From the NCBI RefSeq assembly GCF_003660445.1, contig NZ_QZVQ01000013.1:1-64000 (forward strand): a stretch of 64,000 nt of DNA, written 5' to 3'. The position numbers were made by a program, and so were the translations under genes. The DNA comes from Croceibacterium ferulae (GTDB lineage: Bacteria > Pseudomonadota > Alphaproteobacteria > Sphingomonadales > Sphingomonadaceae). Of the stretch, positions 37,711-45,514 are shown one piece after another (position 1 is the first letter of the stretch; each line of letters begins with the position of its first letter). The notes beneath the pieces are model-generated. The model was given only the letters and a program-made list of their open reading frames with translations. It was not told where the DNA came from and ran no database searches.

Positions 37711-37896
37711 CTAAGATAAACGGATCACCACCGAGGCTGTTTCTGTATGGTGTCGGACACTGCCGATGCGATCGTCATGGTCAAAGGCCTTGCAACACGT
37801 ACAACTTACCAGCTTGCGTAAGGCTGACTCACGAGGGGGGTTCCCGAGGCCGTGAAAGTCTGAATCAATGGCGTCCGAGATCACGAGGACGCGACG

Positions 37897-38961
37897 ATGG
37901 GACAGCCGATCGACTTGCGAGAGGCTTTCAACGGAACGGCGCTGCGGCGCTTGGAGCGTTCCTCGAGGAGCGCGCCGCAGGCGCGCCGGCTGCTGGTCTT
38001 GGCACATTTCTACGATGACGGAAGCCGGAGCGGGGCGGCGCCAATCGTCGACGTCACCCTGCAGATCGTGCGCGACTGGGTGCGCCGCTCCAATGCTCGC
38101 GGACCTGATGGCCTACTCGACGGCCAGGCGCTGGGCAGGTCGTGGATCCTCAGTGATGCCCCGCGCCGGGCAATGGTCGAAGCCGTCGATTGCGGAACCA
38201 TCCCGGCGATCCATGGCGTTGTACGCTGGCGGCTGAGCGACTTAGTGCAGTGGCTGCACGAGGAGTTTGCAGTGTCGCTGGATGAGACCACCATCAGCCG
38301 CGAGCTTAAAGAGCTGGACAATGAGACGCTGACCGCCCGGCCTCGTCACCATGTACAGAACGAGCGGGCCGTGGAGGCTTTCAAAAAAAGAGGCTTTGCC
38401 GCCGAAGTGGCAAAAGTCAGGGCGGACCTCCCGCAAGACACACCCATAGAGATCTGGTTCCAGGCCGAGGCCGGTGTCTGCCAGAAGAACACGATCACAC
38501 GCCGCTGAGCCCGGCGCGGCACGCGGCCCTCGGCGCCCAAGGACCAGCGCACCAGATCGGCCTACATCTTTGGCGCCATCTGCCCCGAGGAGGGCACAGG
38601 CGCCAGACTGGTCCTGCCCTTCTGTAACACCGAGACAATGACGCTGCACCTGGCCGAGATCGCGCTTGCCGTCGCACCGGGCGCGCATGCCGTGGTGCTG
38701 ATGGACCAGGCCGGATGGCACATGACCGGCAAGCTCAAGGTGCCTGGCAATATCAGCATCGTCGCGCTGCCCGCCAAGTGCCCCGAGCTGAACCCGGTCG
38801 AAAACGTCTGGCAGTTCATGCGCGACAACTGGCTCTCCAACCGCGCCTTCACATCCCACGACAACATCGTCGACCACTGATGCGAAGCCTGGAACAAGCT
38901 CGTCGATCAGCCATGGCGCATCATGCCAATCGGCCGGGACCCATGGGCACGCCGGTTCTGA
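37897..38961 (+). pseudogene. IS630-family transposase with two in-frame TGA stops
   Basis: One frame runs unbroken for 355 codons apart from TGA at 38506-38508 and 38878-38880. Motifs: helix-turn-helix region with IVRDWVRRSNARGPDGLLDG, VSLDETTISRELKELD, EAGVCQKNTITRR then TGA where the family has Trp (RRWARRGTR), VVLMDQAGWHMTGKLKVPG with the second catalytic Asp, and CPELNPVENVWQFMRDNWLS with the Glu. The second TGA replaces a residue in DHxCEAWNKL. No frameshifts, so the decay is by point mutation only. It differs in sequence from the IS630 copy at 22359. Confidence 0.85.
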
Positions 38962-39394
38962 CCAGCGCAGGTTGGTTTAAGGCGGATGAACTCTCCGCCC
39001 CAGTGCGCTACAGCGGCACGCATTTTTACGGATCCGCCGCGCAGCGATCATAAACCAATTATCGCTATTCACCTTTGTAGAGCCGGCCCGTTCTTTCTTG
39101 AAAGGCCCTCTTATCCGCTCCAGCCGCGCGTTCTTCCGGACCGGCTGGAGCGGGTATTACCCTTGCGGCCGCGACCGTCGCGAAGTGACCTCTGAGCAAG
39201 CAATGAAGCGGTAGCAGGAAAACTGCGGCGGATACGAATCTCGCCGCGATGCCCCGCCCATAAGCTTCCCGTATCTGAGATCCCTCCTATGTTCCGCTTA
39301 GAGCATAAGAAGGGTCGTCGCTCTGATCGCCTCCAATCCAGCGCTGCCAGATCGGCTCTTTAAACCGACACGATCGGCGAGCCTCGAGCCTGGA
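38962..39394. other. Intergenic, no gene recognised
   Basis: About 430 bp between the IS630 remnant and the winged-helix gene. It should contain the right terminal repeat of the IS element and the promoter of the next gene; neither can be pinpointed. Confidence 0.35.
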
Positions 39395-39664
39395 TTGGCC
39401 AGCTTGCGTCGCCTCGTGCTCGGCGTCGTGCGCGACTCCATCGCTCTGATGGGTGGCAGTCCGAGCTATGGCGAGATCGCCTACAAGCTCGGTTTGCATC
39501 GCAAGCGCGTGCACAAGGCCGTACAGTCGCTGGAGCGCCAGGCTCTGCTGATCCGCCGCGATCTGCATCTACCTGGCCTTTGGAATGCCGCGATCCGTCA
39601 ACTGCGCAATCTTGGTCGCATCATTGATGAGGATGTCAACATCGCTCCGCCGCGAGATAGCTAG
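39395..39664 (+). CDS. LexA-like winged-helix DNA-binding protein
   Basis: 89 residues from TTG at 39395; GTG codons a few positions in are alternatives. GGSPSYGEIAYKLGLHRKRV followed by HKAVQSLERQALLIRRDLHL has the LexA N-terminal winged-helix pattern (PS..EIA..LG......v...l..L...G.i). There is no S24 peptidase domain, so this is a stand-alone DNA-binding unit. Such single-domain proteins are frequent in sphingomonad accessory regions. It may regulate the small genes to its right, all on the same strand, but that is inference. Confidence 0.65.
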   Translation: MASLRRLVLGVVRDSIALMGGSPSYGEIAYKLGLHRKRVHKAVQSLERQALLIRRDLHLPGLWNAAIRQLRNLGRIIDEDVNIAPPRDS

Positions 39665-39758
39665 TTCGAGGCGTATGTGCCGGTAACGAGAAGGGGTTTG
39701 CTGACCGCCCCGGCGCTCGACTACTTACCTGATACCGAGGCCCCGACGAGGGGCAACG

Positions 39759-40035
39759 ATGGCGCGGCGCGTACCAAAGACGAAGGTTAGGCAACACGAC
39801 CGCTGCTTAAGCGATCCACCGCAGCTATTGCGAGCGCCACCTCGTACGAGCGGCTGAGCAGCGGGCCCTCCGGCTGGAACAGGCCACCCTACATCGTGAA
39901 CACGGCCAGTATGGGCCCGCTGCCACGCCGGAGACGCTGCAGAAGCTGAGCCAAGTGAGTGAGGGCACGCTGCCCCGAATGGCCGACGTAGGTTCGCACC
40001 GGCAGAACCGCGATCGGGCCCGGCTGGTGAACTGA
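39759..40035 (+). pseudogene. Small unknown protein, frameshifted
   Basis: An ATG at 39759 follows GAGGGG closely: MARRVPKTKVRQHDRCL. One frame over, from about 39825, the sequence reads CERHLVRAAEQRALRLEQAT, then EHGQYGPAATPETLQKLSQV and LVN before a stop at 40033-40035. The second part is strongly helix-like and ATPETLxKL is a plausible conserved motif, so the two parts probably formed one gene. It directly precedes the first hairpin block. Confidence 0.45.
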
Positions 40036-40061
40036 TGATCGCAGCCGCGCACCGCGGTGAC

Positions 40062-40347
40062 GGCCCGGTGGAAGAGGGAATTCACGCCGGGCCTGAGTGC
40101 GCTACGTGTTTCGGGGCACGGCGCAGCTGCGAGCACGAACGGCAACTCTGCGCGCCACGTAAAACTTTTCTCGAGAGTTAAGACGGCCCGGCGGGAATGG
40201 TTGGAGATATCCGCCGGGCCTAACCGCGCCTTCGCTGCGCAGCTGGGGCGCGGCTGTCGACAAAATGCCACCTGCGCTGATGAAGTAAATGTTCGGCAGA
40301 AGACAGAGGCGGCCCGGCGCAGGTAATTTGGGGACCAGCGCCGGGCC
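40062..40347 (+). repeat. Hairpin block A: three GGCCCGGC/GCCGGGCC units
   Basis: Unit 1 is 40062-40093, unit 2 is 40185-40220 (arms GGCCCGGCGG / CCGCCGGGCC, perfect 10 bp) and unit 3 is 40311-40347 (arms GGCCCGGCGC / GCGCCGGGCC, perfect 10 bp). Each 3' arm is followed by TGA or TAA plus CCGCxC or a close variant, and units 2 and 3 then lead to a mini-ORF of eight codons ending (A/G)AAGTAA: M-P-P-A-L-M-K near 40274 and M-A-P-P-L-T-K near 40394. The block ends at about 40430 with an ATG ORF whose first residues resemble those of the ORF after block B (45515-45870). Not tandem in the strict sense: spacers diverge. Confidence 0.8.
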
Positions 40348-40671
40348 TGACCGCACCCTCGGCTGACAGAGTGTGTGCGGCTGTCACCTCCAATGGCACC
40401 ACCACTCACGAAGTAAAGGGCGCGTGATGATCGGGCTTAGATTGGCGGTCGGCAATGCGGCGGGATTGCGGACGATCACGGAGGTGGTGGAGGTAGCGGA
40501 GGCGGGCCTGCCACCGGCAGGTGTTCCCGAGCAACGATCTGCTGACGGCTGCGGGCTGGCCTGCCCGGTTGCTCCCTCGGGCGGTTCCTTTTTTGCGCCG
40601 TGCTCCTGAGGCCCGGCTTCGCGGGGGAGAGGAGGGGGAGGGCGATGGTCGGTTCAATCAGGAGATGACAG
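40348..40671 (+). other. Region between hairpin block A and the 40672 gene
   Basis: About 320 bp. An ORF from ATG 40427 to 40609 begins M-I-G-L-R-L-A-V-G-N-A-A-G-L-R, similar to M-V-R-P-G-L-S-Q-G-N-V-A-V-L-R at 45513 on the - strand, then turns into low-information sequence, so it is probably a frameshifted relative. Another frame near 40520-40600 (NDLLTAAGWPARLLPRAVPF) also looks coding-like. Confidence 0.35.
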
Positions 40672-41187
40672 ATGGCCAGCTATTCCCTGTTCGCAGATCT
40701 CGACGGCACTCCCAGCTCGGAGCGTTGCGCCCAGGTCGGCCGCACCCGAGACTTCGCTACCATCAACCGGCTCGAAGCCAACATCTACGTCGCTGCCTTG
40801 AAGGCGACCTACGGCGCGCCGCCTGCCGGCGTGCGCTTCCGCGTCGTCGCCAATCGCCACGATTTCGGCACCTATCGCACCCTCGCCATCGAGATCGACG
40901 AGACGCTGCCGGACGATGAAGCGGCCACGGCGCTGGACTATGCCCAGGAAGCCGAGAACGGCCTGGAACGCTGGAGCGATGCCGGCTTCGGCCAGTGGAT
41001 CGAGTATGGTCCCAACGGCACCACCACGCTGCACGCCCGCACGGTCGAGGAAGCGGTCAGAAGCGCCCTGCAGATCACGCGGCCGACGCCGCAGGGCAAG
41101 TACCCGGTCGCCTCGTGGGAACGACTGCACACCAATCTGCGCGACCCATGGCCCGAGATCGAGGTGCCGGGAGCGGTAGCGGCATGA
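40672..41187 (+). CDS. Conserved-looking protein of unknown function
   Basis: 171 residues, ATG at 40672 with AGGAG about 10 nt upstream. The sequence has alternating strands and helices (MASYSLFADLDGTPSSERC, INRLEANIYVAALKATYGAP, RFRVVANRHDFGTYRTLAIE, WIEYGPNGTTTLHARTVEEA). No membrane segment or signal. The stop overlaps the ATG of the next gene (ATGA), so the two are translationally coupled. I do not recognise the family. Good codon structure, RBS and coupling make it a confident gene with unknown role. Confidence 0.75.
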   Translation: MASYSLFADLDGTPSSERCAQVGRTRDFATINRLEANIYVAALKATYGAPPAGVRFRVVANRHDFGTYRTLAIEIDETLPDDEAATALDYAQEAENGLERWSDAGFGQWIEYGPNGTTTLHARTVEEAVRSALQITRPTPQGKYPVASWERLHTNLRDPWPEIEVPGAVAA

Positions 41188-41519
41188 CGTTCGCAACTTC
41201 TTCGGCATCGCACGCAACGCAGCTTCTGCGAATGCGCGCGGCGCGCGACCATACGGTCGCCAACCTCGCCAGCATCCGCCAGCGCCTCAGCCGGACCGCC
41301 GAAAGCAGAACCCGCGCTGAACCGGATCTTCCGGCAAGCCACCGCCGGCACTCCAGCGATTGGCCCCGCCAGCATGAAGAGCGCTTCCAGCGCATTCTCA
41401 GCGAGCTGACCAGCGAAGCGCGGCACGAACTCGGTGCGCTTGAAGCCAAGCTGGCGCGGCAGACCGCCGCCATCAGCGACCATCACCTGCGGCGCGCGAG
41501 GGAACTCGCAAGCAGCTGA
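41184..41519 (+). CDS. Helical protein of unknown function, coupled to 40672 gene
   Basis: 111 residues from the ATG at 41184, which overlaps the preceding stop by 4 bp. The protein is almost wholly helical and charged (ATQLLRMRAARDHTVANLAS, EERFQRILSELTSEARHELG, ALEAKLARQTAAISDHHLRR) and may form a coiled coil. A longer in-frame ORF from 40995 was not used because it would overlap the upstream gene by nearly 200 bp. Followed by a terminator at 41574. Function unknown. Confidence 0.7.
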   Translation: MTFATSSASHATQLLRMRAARDHTVANLASIRQRLSRTAESRTRAEPDLPASHRRHSSDWPRQHEERFQRILSELTSEARHELGALEAKLARQTAAISDHHLRRARELASS

Positions 41520-41573
41520 GCGATACCTTTGCCGGCGGTGCAAATGGGTCCCGCTGTCCGCATCGCCAAATCT

Positions 41574-41610
41574 GGCCCGCCCAGGTGTTACCTCCCCGGA
41601 CGGGCCTTTT
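41574..41610 (+). terminator. Rho-independent terminator after the 40672-41519 pair
   Basis: GGCCCG (41574-41579) pairs with CGGGCC (41601-41606), with further partial pairing inside, followed by TTTTCTT. It lies 55 bp after the stop of the coupled pair. Confidence 0.65.
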
Positions 41611-41765
41611 CTTGCCTGCGGCTATCGCAGCTTAACCCTGCGCATAGTTCGGAACCGGTCCGCCGCTCAGCGATATTCCTGTGCAAGCGGCGCTGATCCC
41701 TGACAGCAACCATCGCGCCGATAAAGGTCTGCCCGGACATCCCCATCCGCCGGGCAGCGAGATAT

Positions 41766-41815
41766 GGCTCGCCCGGGTTGATCCCCCCTCCGTCCCCGGG
41801 CGAGCCACCTTTTTC
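41766..41815 (+). terminator. Strong Rho-independent terminator
   Basis: Arms GGCTCGCCCGGG (41766-41777) and CCCGGGCGAGCC (41795-41806) are a perfect 12-bp match, loop 17 nt, followed by ACCTTTTTCC. Confidence 0.8.
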
Positions 41816-42031
41816 CAACCAGTGCCTGACACCGGATCGCGGCGTTTTCCGCCATCGGCTACCTTCAAGCTATCCGATTGGTAGCTATCGGGTAGACACC
41901 TGCTTGCAGTGCCAAGTCTTCACCGACTCCGCGGCACAGAAAAGAGGGAGGGCGAGAGTGGGCCGGCGACACGAGGGCGGACCGCCGACATTCCTCGGCA
42001 TCCAGTTTCACGACAGTGGTGCCACAGTGCC

Positions 42032-42061
42032 AGATCGGCGCCGGCAAGCCGGCGCCGATCT
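42032..42061. repeat. 14-bp-arm palindrome
   Basis: AGATCGGCGCCGGC (42032-42045), two-base centre AA, then GCCGGCGCCGATCT (42048-42061): perfect complementarity. There is no T-run, so it is either a protein-binding palindrome or a stable RNA hairpin upstream of the 42213 gene. Confidence 0.8.
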
Positions 42062-42212
42062 TCGACATGCTTACGATCGGAAAGGGCGGCGCCCATCACT
42101 TTGACAGCCGTCAGCTGCCGCATGACAAGCGCCCATAAACCGCCTGCATCCTGCTGGAGCCAGTAGGCGCCCAATCGCGAGGTCCTCGCAAAGCTTGAAG
42201 CGGGAGGCACGC

Positions 42213-42476
42213 ATGGGAATGCAGGTTGAATCGTTCGAAGCCCTCCGATCGGTTAAGATCGGGAACGACGAAGCGACCAAGGTCGTGGCGGAGCTGGAAG
42301 GACACACCGCGATGAAGATTTCCGAAGCCAATGCGCCGCTGATCGCCGAGCTGAAGTCCATGCAAAAGGGCCTCAACCGAACCAAGTGGTACTTCTGGAC
42401 CGCGATCGTGATCGCAGGTGTGGTCGTGGCCGTTACCAACGCGCTCAATCGAGCCGCGGCTTCGGCCCCGCTTTAG
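42213..42476 (+). CDS. Small membrane-anchored coiled-coil protein
   Basis: 87 residues from the ATG at 42213, chosen over 42195 because GGGAGG sits 7 nt upstream of it. Residues 1-60 are charged and helical (KIGNDEATKVVAELEGHTAM, LIAELKSMQKGLNRT), and a single membrane helix follows (WYFWTAIVIAGVVVAVTNAL). The layout, cytoplasmic helix plus C-terminal anchor, recalls small phage or plasmid membrane proteins but no family is named. The next gene starts 22 bp later and also ends in a membrane segment when its frameshift is corrected, so the two may act together. Confidence 0.65.
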   Translation: MGMQVESFEALRSVKIGNDEATKVVAELEGHTAMKISEANAPLIAELKSMQKGLNRTKWYFWTAIVIAGVVVAVTNALNRAAASAPL

Positions 42477-42498
42477 GCGACCGCACCGGGTGGGGACG

Positions 42499-42676
42499 AT
42501 GACCAGCGATACACCGCCTAGCAACGTCGTTTACCTCGACGAGTGGCGCTCCGGCGTCATGCATCCAGCTCCGACCGCCAAACCAAATCAGTTCAATCTG
42601 TTCGCAGCCTTGCCACTCGTTGCCGGGGCTCGGGATCGTCATCGGCCTCGGCATGGGCGCACTGCCGTACCTCTGA
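42499..42676 (+). pseudogene. Small membrane protein, frameshifted
   Basis: From ATG 42499: MTSDTPPSNVVYLDEWRSGV, then NQFNLFAALPLVAG. One frame over, near 42628, the sequence continues LGIVIGLGMGALPYL to TGA at 42674-42676, a typical short membrane helix. Without the 1-base change the frame runs into arginine-rich nonsense. The corrected product would be about 59 residues with a C-terminal anchor, resembling in layout its upstream neighbour. Confidence 0.55.
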
Positions 42677-43086
42677 AGATCGGCCGCAGTACGCGCCAAC
42701 TGACCATGGCCGCCTCCCGCAAGAGCGGGACCGCGCTCTACTCCGCCGTCACCCCTGCCTGGCCGCTGCGCGTCCATGCAGGGCCGCCTTCTCCACCGAG
42801 CCCCGCAAGCGGGTCTCAACCCTTGCGGGTGACGATCGCTTGCGGAAGCAAGTTGCCGGAAGCTGGAAACTTGTTGCCACGATCAGACTACGTTCCAACC
42901 TGCCGCGGCACAGAGATGTGTCCCCGCTGTTAACGCATCTGCGGACGCCTCCCACCTGATGGCGCGGCCGGGTTTCCATGGTGGGGGCGATCAAGGAGGC
43001 TTCCATGGCAATCACCGGCATTATCCAGCACGATCACAGCCGGAAAAACATGGCCCATGCCGGGCCATGAGGGAGAGGCTGATTGA
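42677..43086. other. Intergenic, no gene recognised
   Basis: About 410 bp with only shadow ORFs. It separates the membrane-protein pair from the zinc-ribbon gene and may carry the latter's promoter. Confidence 0.35.
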
Positions 43087-43521
43087 ATGCTGATGATCCG
43101 TGGGGAGGTGAGCGTAGGGCGGGAAGGGGATGGGGTTTACCACTTACCGGAACAGAACAATGCCTTCTCTAAATGGGACAAGGCGATCTCCTCATACGTC
43201 TATCTGCGGGAACGAAGCGCCGATAGAATAGTGGTGCGCAATCCGGCGCTAGGTTCTGCCTTCCCGATGACAACGGCTCGTACAGCTTCAAGCCTTCCTT
43301 TCGTTGCTATCCCAGGCTCGGCGGAAAAGCCTGCCGACTTGGCGCCAGCGCCCCAAGAACTCTATTCGGAAGCCAAGGGCGAGGGAATCTGGGTTCGCCT
43401 TGTGCAATCGCTCAAAGGCCCACTCGCGCGAAAGTCGCGGAGGCATTCTTGTGACTGGTGTGGATCGACGGATTACTTCGACGCGGTCCTCGAAACGTGC
43501 GTCCATTGCGAGGCGTTTTAA
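43087..43521 (+). CDS. Unknown protein with C-terminal zinc ribbon
   Basis: 144 residues. The C-terminus has a CxxC...CxxC pair (CDWCGSTDYFDAVLETCVHC) expected to bind one zinc. The rest is a mixed region with basic patches and a linker rich in Pro and Ala. No catalytic motif is seen. Zinc ribbons of this size often bind nucleic acid or act as small structural modules. A short relative in layout is the 55-residue protein at 47901-48068, which also ends in two CxxC pairs. Function unknown. Confidence 0.6.
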   Translation: MLMIRGEVSVGREGDGVYHLPEQNNAFSKWDKAISSYVYLRERSADRIVVRNPALGSAFPMTTARTASSLPFVAIPGSAEKPADLAPAPQELYSEAKGEGIWVRLVQSLKGPLARKSRRHSCDWCGSTDYFDAVLETCVHCEAF

Positions 43522-43639
43522 GAGGGAAAGTCACTGGGCGGCACTGTGATCGCAGTTGCGAGCTGTGCTGGTGAGCACGCTCTGAAGTGTCAGCCGGCTA
43601 GCTAACAGGGTTGAATACCGTGTTCTGAGGGGGGACAGC

Positions 43640-44719
43640 GTGAACCAAGGTTTAGCCTTGTATCGGGCGGCGGCGGTTGAGCCAACGTCTGGACAGATGA
43701 CGGCAACAGGCGGCGATCCCGGGCCTGCAGAGAAGCCTTGTTCGCGTCTGAGTTATGTCGATGCGGCAAAAGGCATCGCTGTCATCCTGGTCGTTCTGTG
43801 GCACGCAGTTGGCGATCGCTTGCTCATTTTCGAAGCGCTCGTTTATCTTCGTATGCCGCTATTCTTCTTCGCCGCGGGCCTGTTCGCCCAGCGTGGTCTT
43901 GATGCGCGCTGGAAAGATTTTCTGCCAGTGCGTGTCGGTCAGATCTTCTGGCTGTACCTCTTGTGGGTGCCGATCGTGTATTACATGACAACCGGCGCTA
44001 CTGAGATGGTCCGGTCGGACCTCAGCCTTGAGGAGGGTCTGGAGCCAGCGACGATGCTCATCGACCCGCCTAATACGTTGTGGTTCCTTTACGCTCTGGG
44101 CTTGATGTATCTAGGGGCAAAGCTAGTCCGGCCTTTTAATTGGCAGATTGTCCTTGGCGCTTCGTTTGCTGCTTACGCTGTCGTCATTTCTGGATGGTTC
44201 ACTTTCCGGCACGACCTCCTAGAAATGCTCTGCAGATTGGCGGCGCTTGCACCCTTCTTTTTGATTGCGAGCTACCACTCGCAGATCATTCGAACCTTCA
44301 TTCAGGACTGGGCGCACTGGGCGCTTCGCGGACTGGCAGCATATTTCTTCATCGCCGTCGCGATCGTCGCCTTTGACGGCGGATTCAATCCGCTCGCGAC
44401 ATTCAGTGCCAGCATCATCGGTGTCGCATCATTGCTCATGCTTCTTTATCGGCACAGTACATCAATCACAGTGCGGACCCTTAACAAGCTGGGTAGGCAA
44501 TCACTATTCGTCTTCGTACTGCATCGGATTCCGCTATACTACTACAACCTCTTCTTAGCAGAGGTAGGAATGCAAAACGACGTCTTGGCGCTGACGGTGG
44601 GAGGTCTTGCGATCGTTGTGGGCTGCTGGGCGCTCGGGGAGCATGTTCTTAGCCGCTATGCGCGCTGGACGATGGAGGCGCCTTGGCTGACCAAGCATCG
44701 GGTTCGCGCCTCGTCGTAA
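43640..44719 (+). CDS. Acyltransferase 3 family protein
   Basis: 359 residues from a GTG at 43640. After a 35-residue polar leader comes SYVDAAKGIAVILVVLWHA with the catalytic His, then LRMPLFFFAAGLFAQRGLDA and about ten membrane segments. This is the fucose 4-O-acetylase-like branch of AcylT_3 (DxxKGIxIxLVVxxH, MPLFFFxSG). Members acetylate surface sugars from the inner membrane. The broken gene at 48091-49165 is a relative (RMPLFFVVSGVFA). Placed among small unknown genes rather than in a sugar operon, its substrate is open. Confidence 0.85.
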   Translation: MNQGLALYRAAAVEPTSGQMTATGGDPGPAEKPCSRLSYVDAAKGIAVILVVLWHAVGDRLLIFEALVYLRMPLFFFAAGLFAQRGLDARWKDFLPVRVGQIFWLYLLWVPIVYYMTTGATEMVRSDLSLEEGLEPATMLIDPPNTLWFLYALGLMYLGAKLVRPFNWQIVLGASFAAYAVVISGWFTFRHDLLEMLCRLAALAPFFLIASYHSQIIRTFIQDWAHWALRGLAAYFFIAVAIVAFDGGFNPLATFSASIIGVASLLMLLYRHSTSITVRTLNKLGRQSLFVFVLHRIPLYYYNLFLAEVGMQNDVLALTVGGLAIVVGCWALGEHVLSRYARWTMEAPWLTKHRVRASS

Positions 44720-44970
44720 TGCTGCCTCTTGCAAGCGGCCCGACTGTCGCGGTTGATTGGATGGAGTGGCAGACCGCTTTTTCTTAGCTGTTCGCTGGGC
44801 CGGCGATCGGAACCGAGGCGGACAATCTGGCGAGCTTGGGCCATCGCGCCGGTAGTCGGATGGCAGCTGGCGGGGGACGGCGACGGACCGTTACCGATGG
44901 TGATGCAGAGAGGCGTTCCGACGCCTCTTGTGCCACGTTGTGACAGGTGACCCGGCAGGTTGCAAAAAAA
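44720..44970. other. Intergenic
   Basis: About 250 bp between convergent genes; no gene. A hairpin suited to termination lies further right at 45041-45075, inside the - strand ORF. Confidence 0.35.
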
Positions 44971-45513
44971 TCAACTTGCCGAGCGCAAGGTTGTCATTGA
45001 TCGATCGAATCCACGCTCGTGATGGATCGACGAACGTGGAGCGGGCCGGTCGGGTCGCAATCTGTCCCGGCCCGCTTCCTGATTTCTCCCAATATGCTCG
45101 CCCACCGCGTCTGCAGTCTTGGCGCTCGGGGTGGGGCTTGGCGATTGCGGGGGTGGCGGCTGCAAAACCTTGCCCGCGATGGCTGCGGCTACTGTTCCAG
45201 ACCGCTGCGTGCTTCCGCTCGCCTCCGAATCAGCAAGATTGGAGCCGCCATCGCCGCGTCCGATCAAACGGACCGTGCCACCACGCCCCTTCTGAATCAC
45301 GTCGCCGAGCGTTGCCGCACCCGCGCCAATTGTGCTCATCGCCTTGAAGCTCGAGCCGCTCGTGGAACGCTGCACGAAGGCATTCGCCCGACCGGTATAT
45401 TCCGTGAAGTTCCGCTCTGGCGCGGAAGAGCCGAGCACCGTTAAAGTGTAAGACCCTGCCCACCCCCTCCGCAACACCGCTACATTGCCCTGCGACAACC
45501 CTGGCCTGACCAT
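44971..45513 (-). CDS. Unknown protein following hairpin block B
   Basis: 180 residues from the ATG at 45513, which is preceded by the mini-ORF and AAAGGGCG of block B. The first 90 residues look structured (GLSQGNVAVLRRGWAGSYTL, ERNFTEYTGRANAFVQRSTS, IGAGAATLGDVIQKGRGGTV); the second half is low-complexity (PPPPQSPSPTPSAK) and the last 40 residues are coding-poor, so the true end may be earlier. The opening resembles the ORF after block A (40427). A 9-bp inverted repeat (45041-45075) lies near its 3' end and may terminate it. No family is recognised. Confidence 0.45.
   Translation of the reverse strand: MVRPGLSQGNVAVLRRGWAGSYTLTVLGSSAPERNFTEYTGRANAFVQRSTSGSSFKAMSTIGAGAATLGDVIQKGRGGTVRLIGRGDGGSNLADSEASGSTQRSGTVAAAIAGKVLQPPPPQSPSPTPSAKTADAVGEHIGRNQEAGRDRLRPDRPAPRSSIHHERGFDRSMTTLRSAS
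45041..45075. terminator. Possible terminator hairpin
   Basis: GCGGGCCGG (45041-45049) and CCGGCCCGC (45067-45075) form a perfect 9-bp stem with a 17-nt loop. It is followed by TTCCTG on the + strand; no long T-run on either side, so termination is possible but not certain. Confidence 0.45.
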
Positions 45514-45514
45514 C

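Larger units (their letters stand above)
41611..42212. other. Intergenic with strong hairpins
   Basis: About 600 bp with no convincing gene; the ORFs are overlapping and proline/arginine-rich. It holds a strong terminator (41766-41815) and a long near-perfect palindrome (42032-42061), listed separately. The second terminator, about 250 bp after the pair ends, suggests a short transcript (possibly a small RNA or a lost gene) between the two terminators. Confidence 0.4.

Noticed and set aside
38506-38880. TGA read as tryptophan (alternative genetic code)
   Set aside because: Many intact genes here end with TGA and use TGG for Trp; the in-frame TGA codons are confined to pseudogenes.
40057-40326. 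Reading hairpin block A (and 45579-45893 in block B) as one repeat protein
   Set aside because: The two translations are partly alike because the DNA is alike, but the block A frame ends early, unit spacing is not a multiple of three throughout, and the perfect stems are better explained as structure. Kept as a repeat, with the protein reading as the alternative.
39825-40409. 194-codon - strand ORF across hairpin block A
   Set aside because: Cys/Arg/Ser-rich shadow of the + strand coding remnant and the GC-rich hairpins; no match in the corresponding frame of block B.
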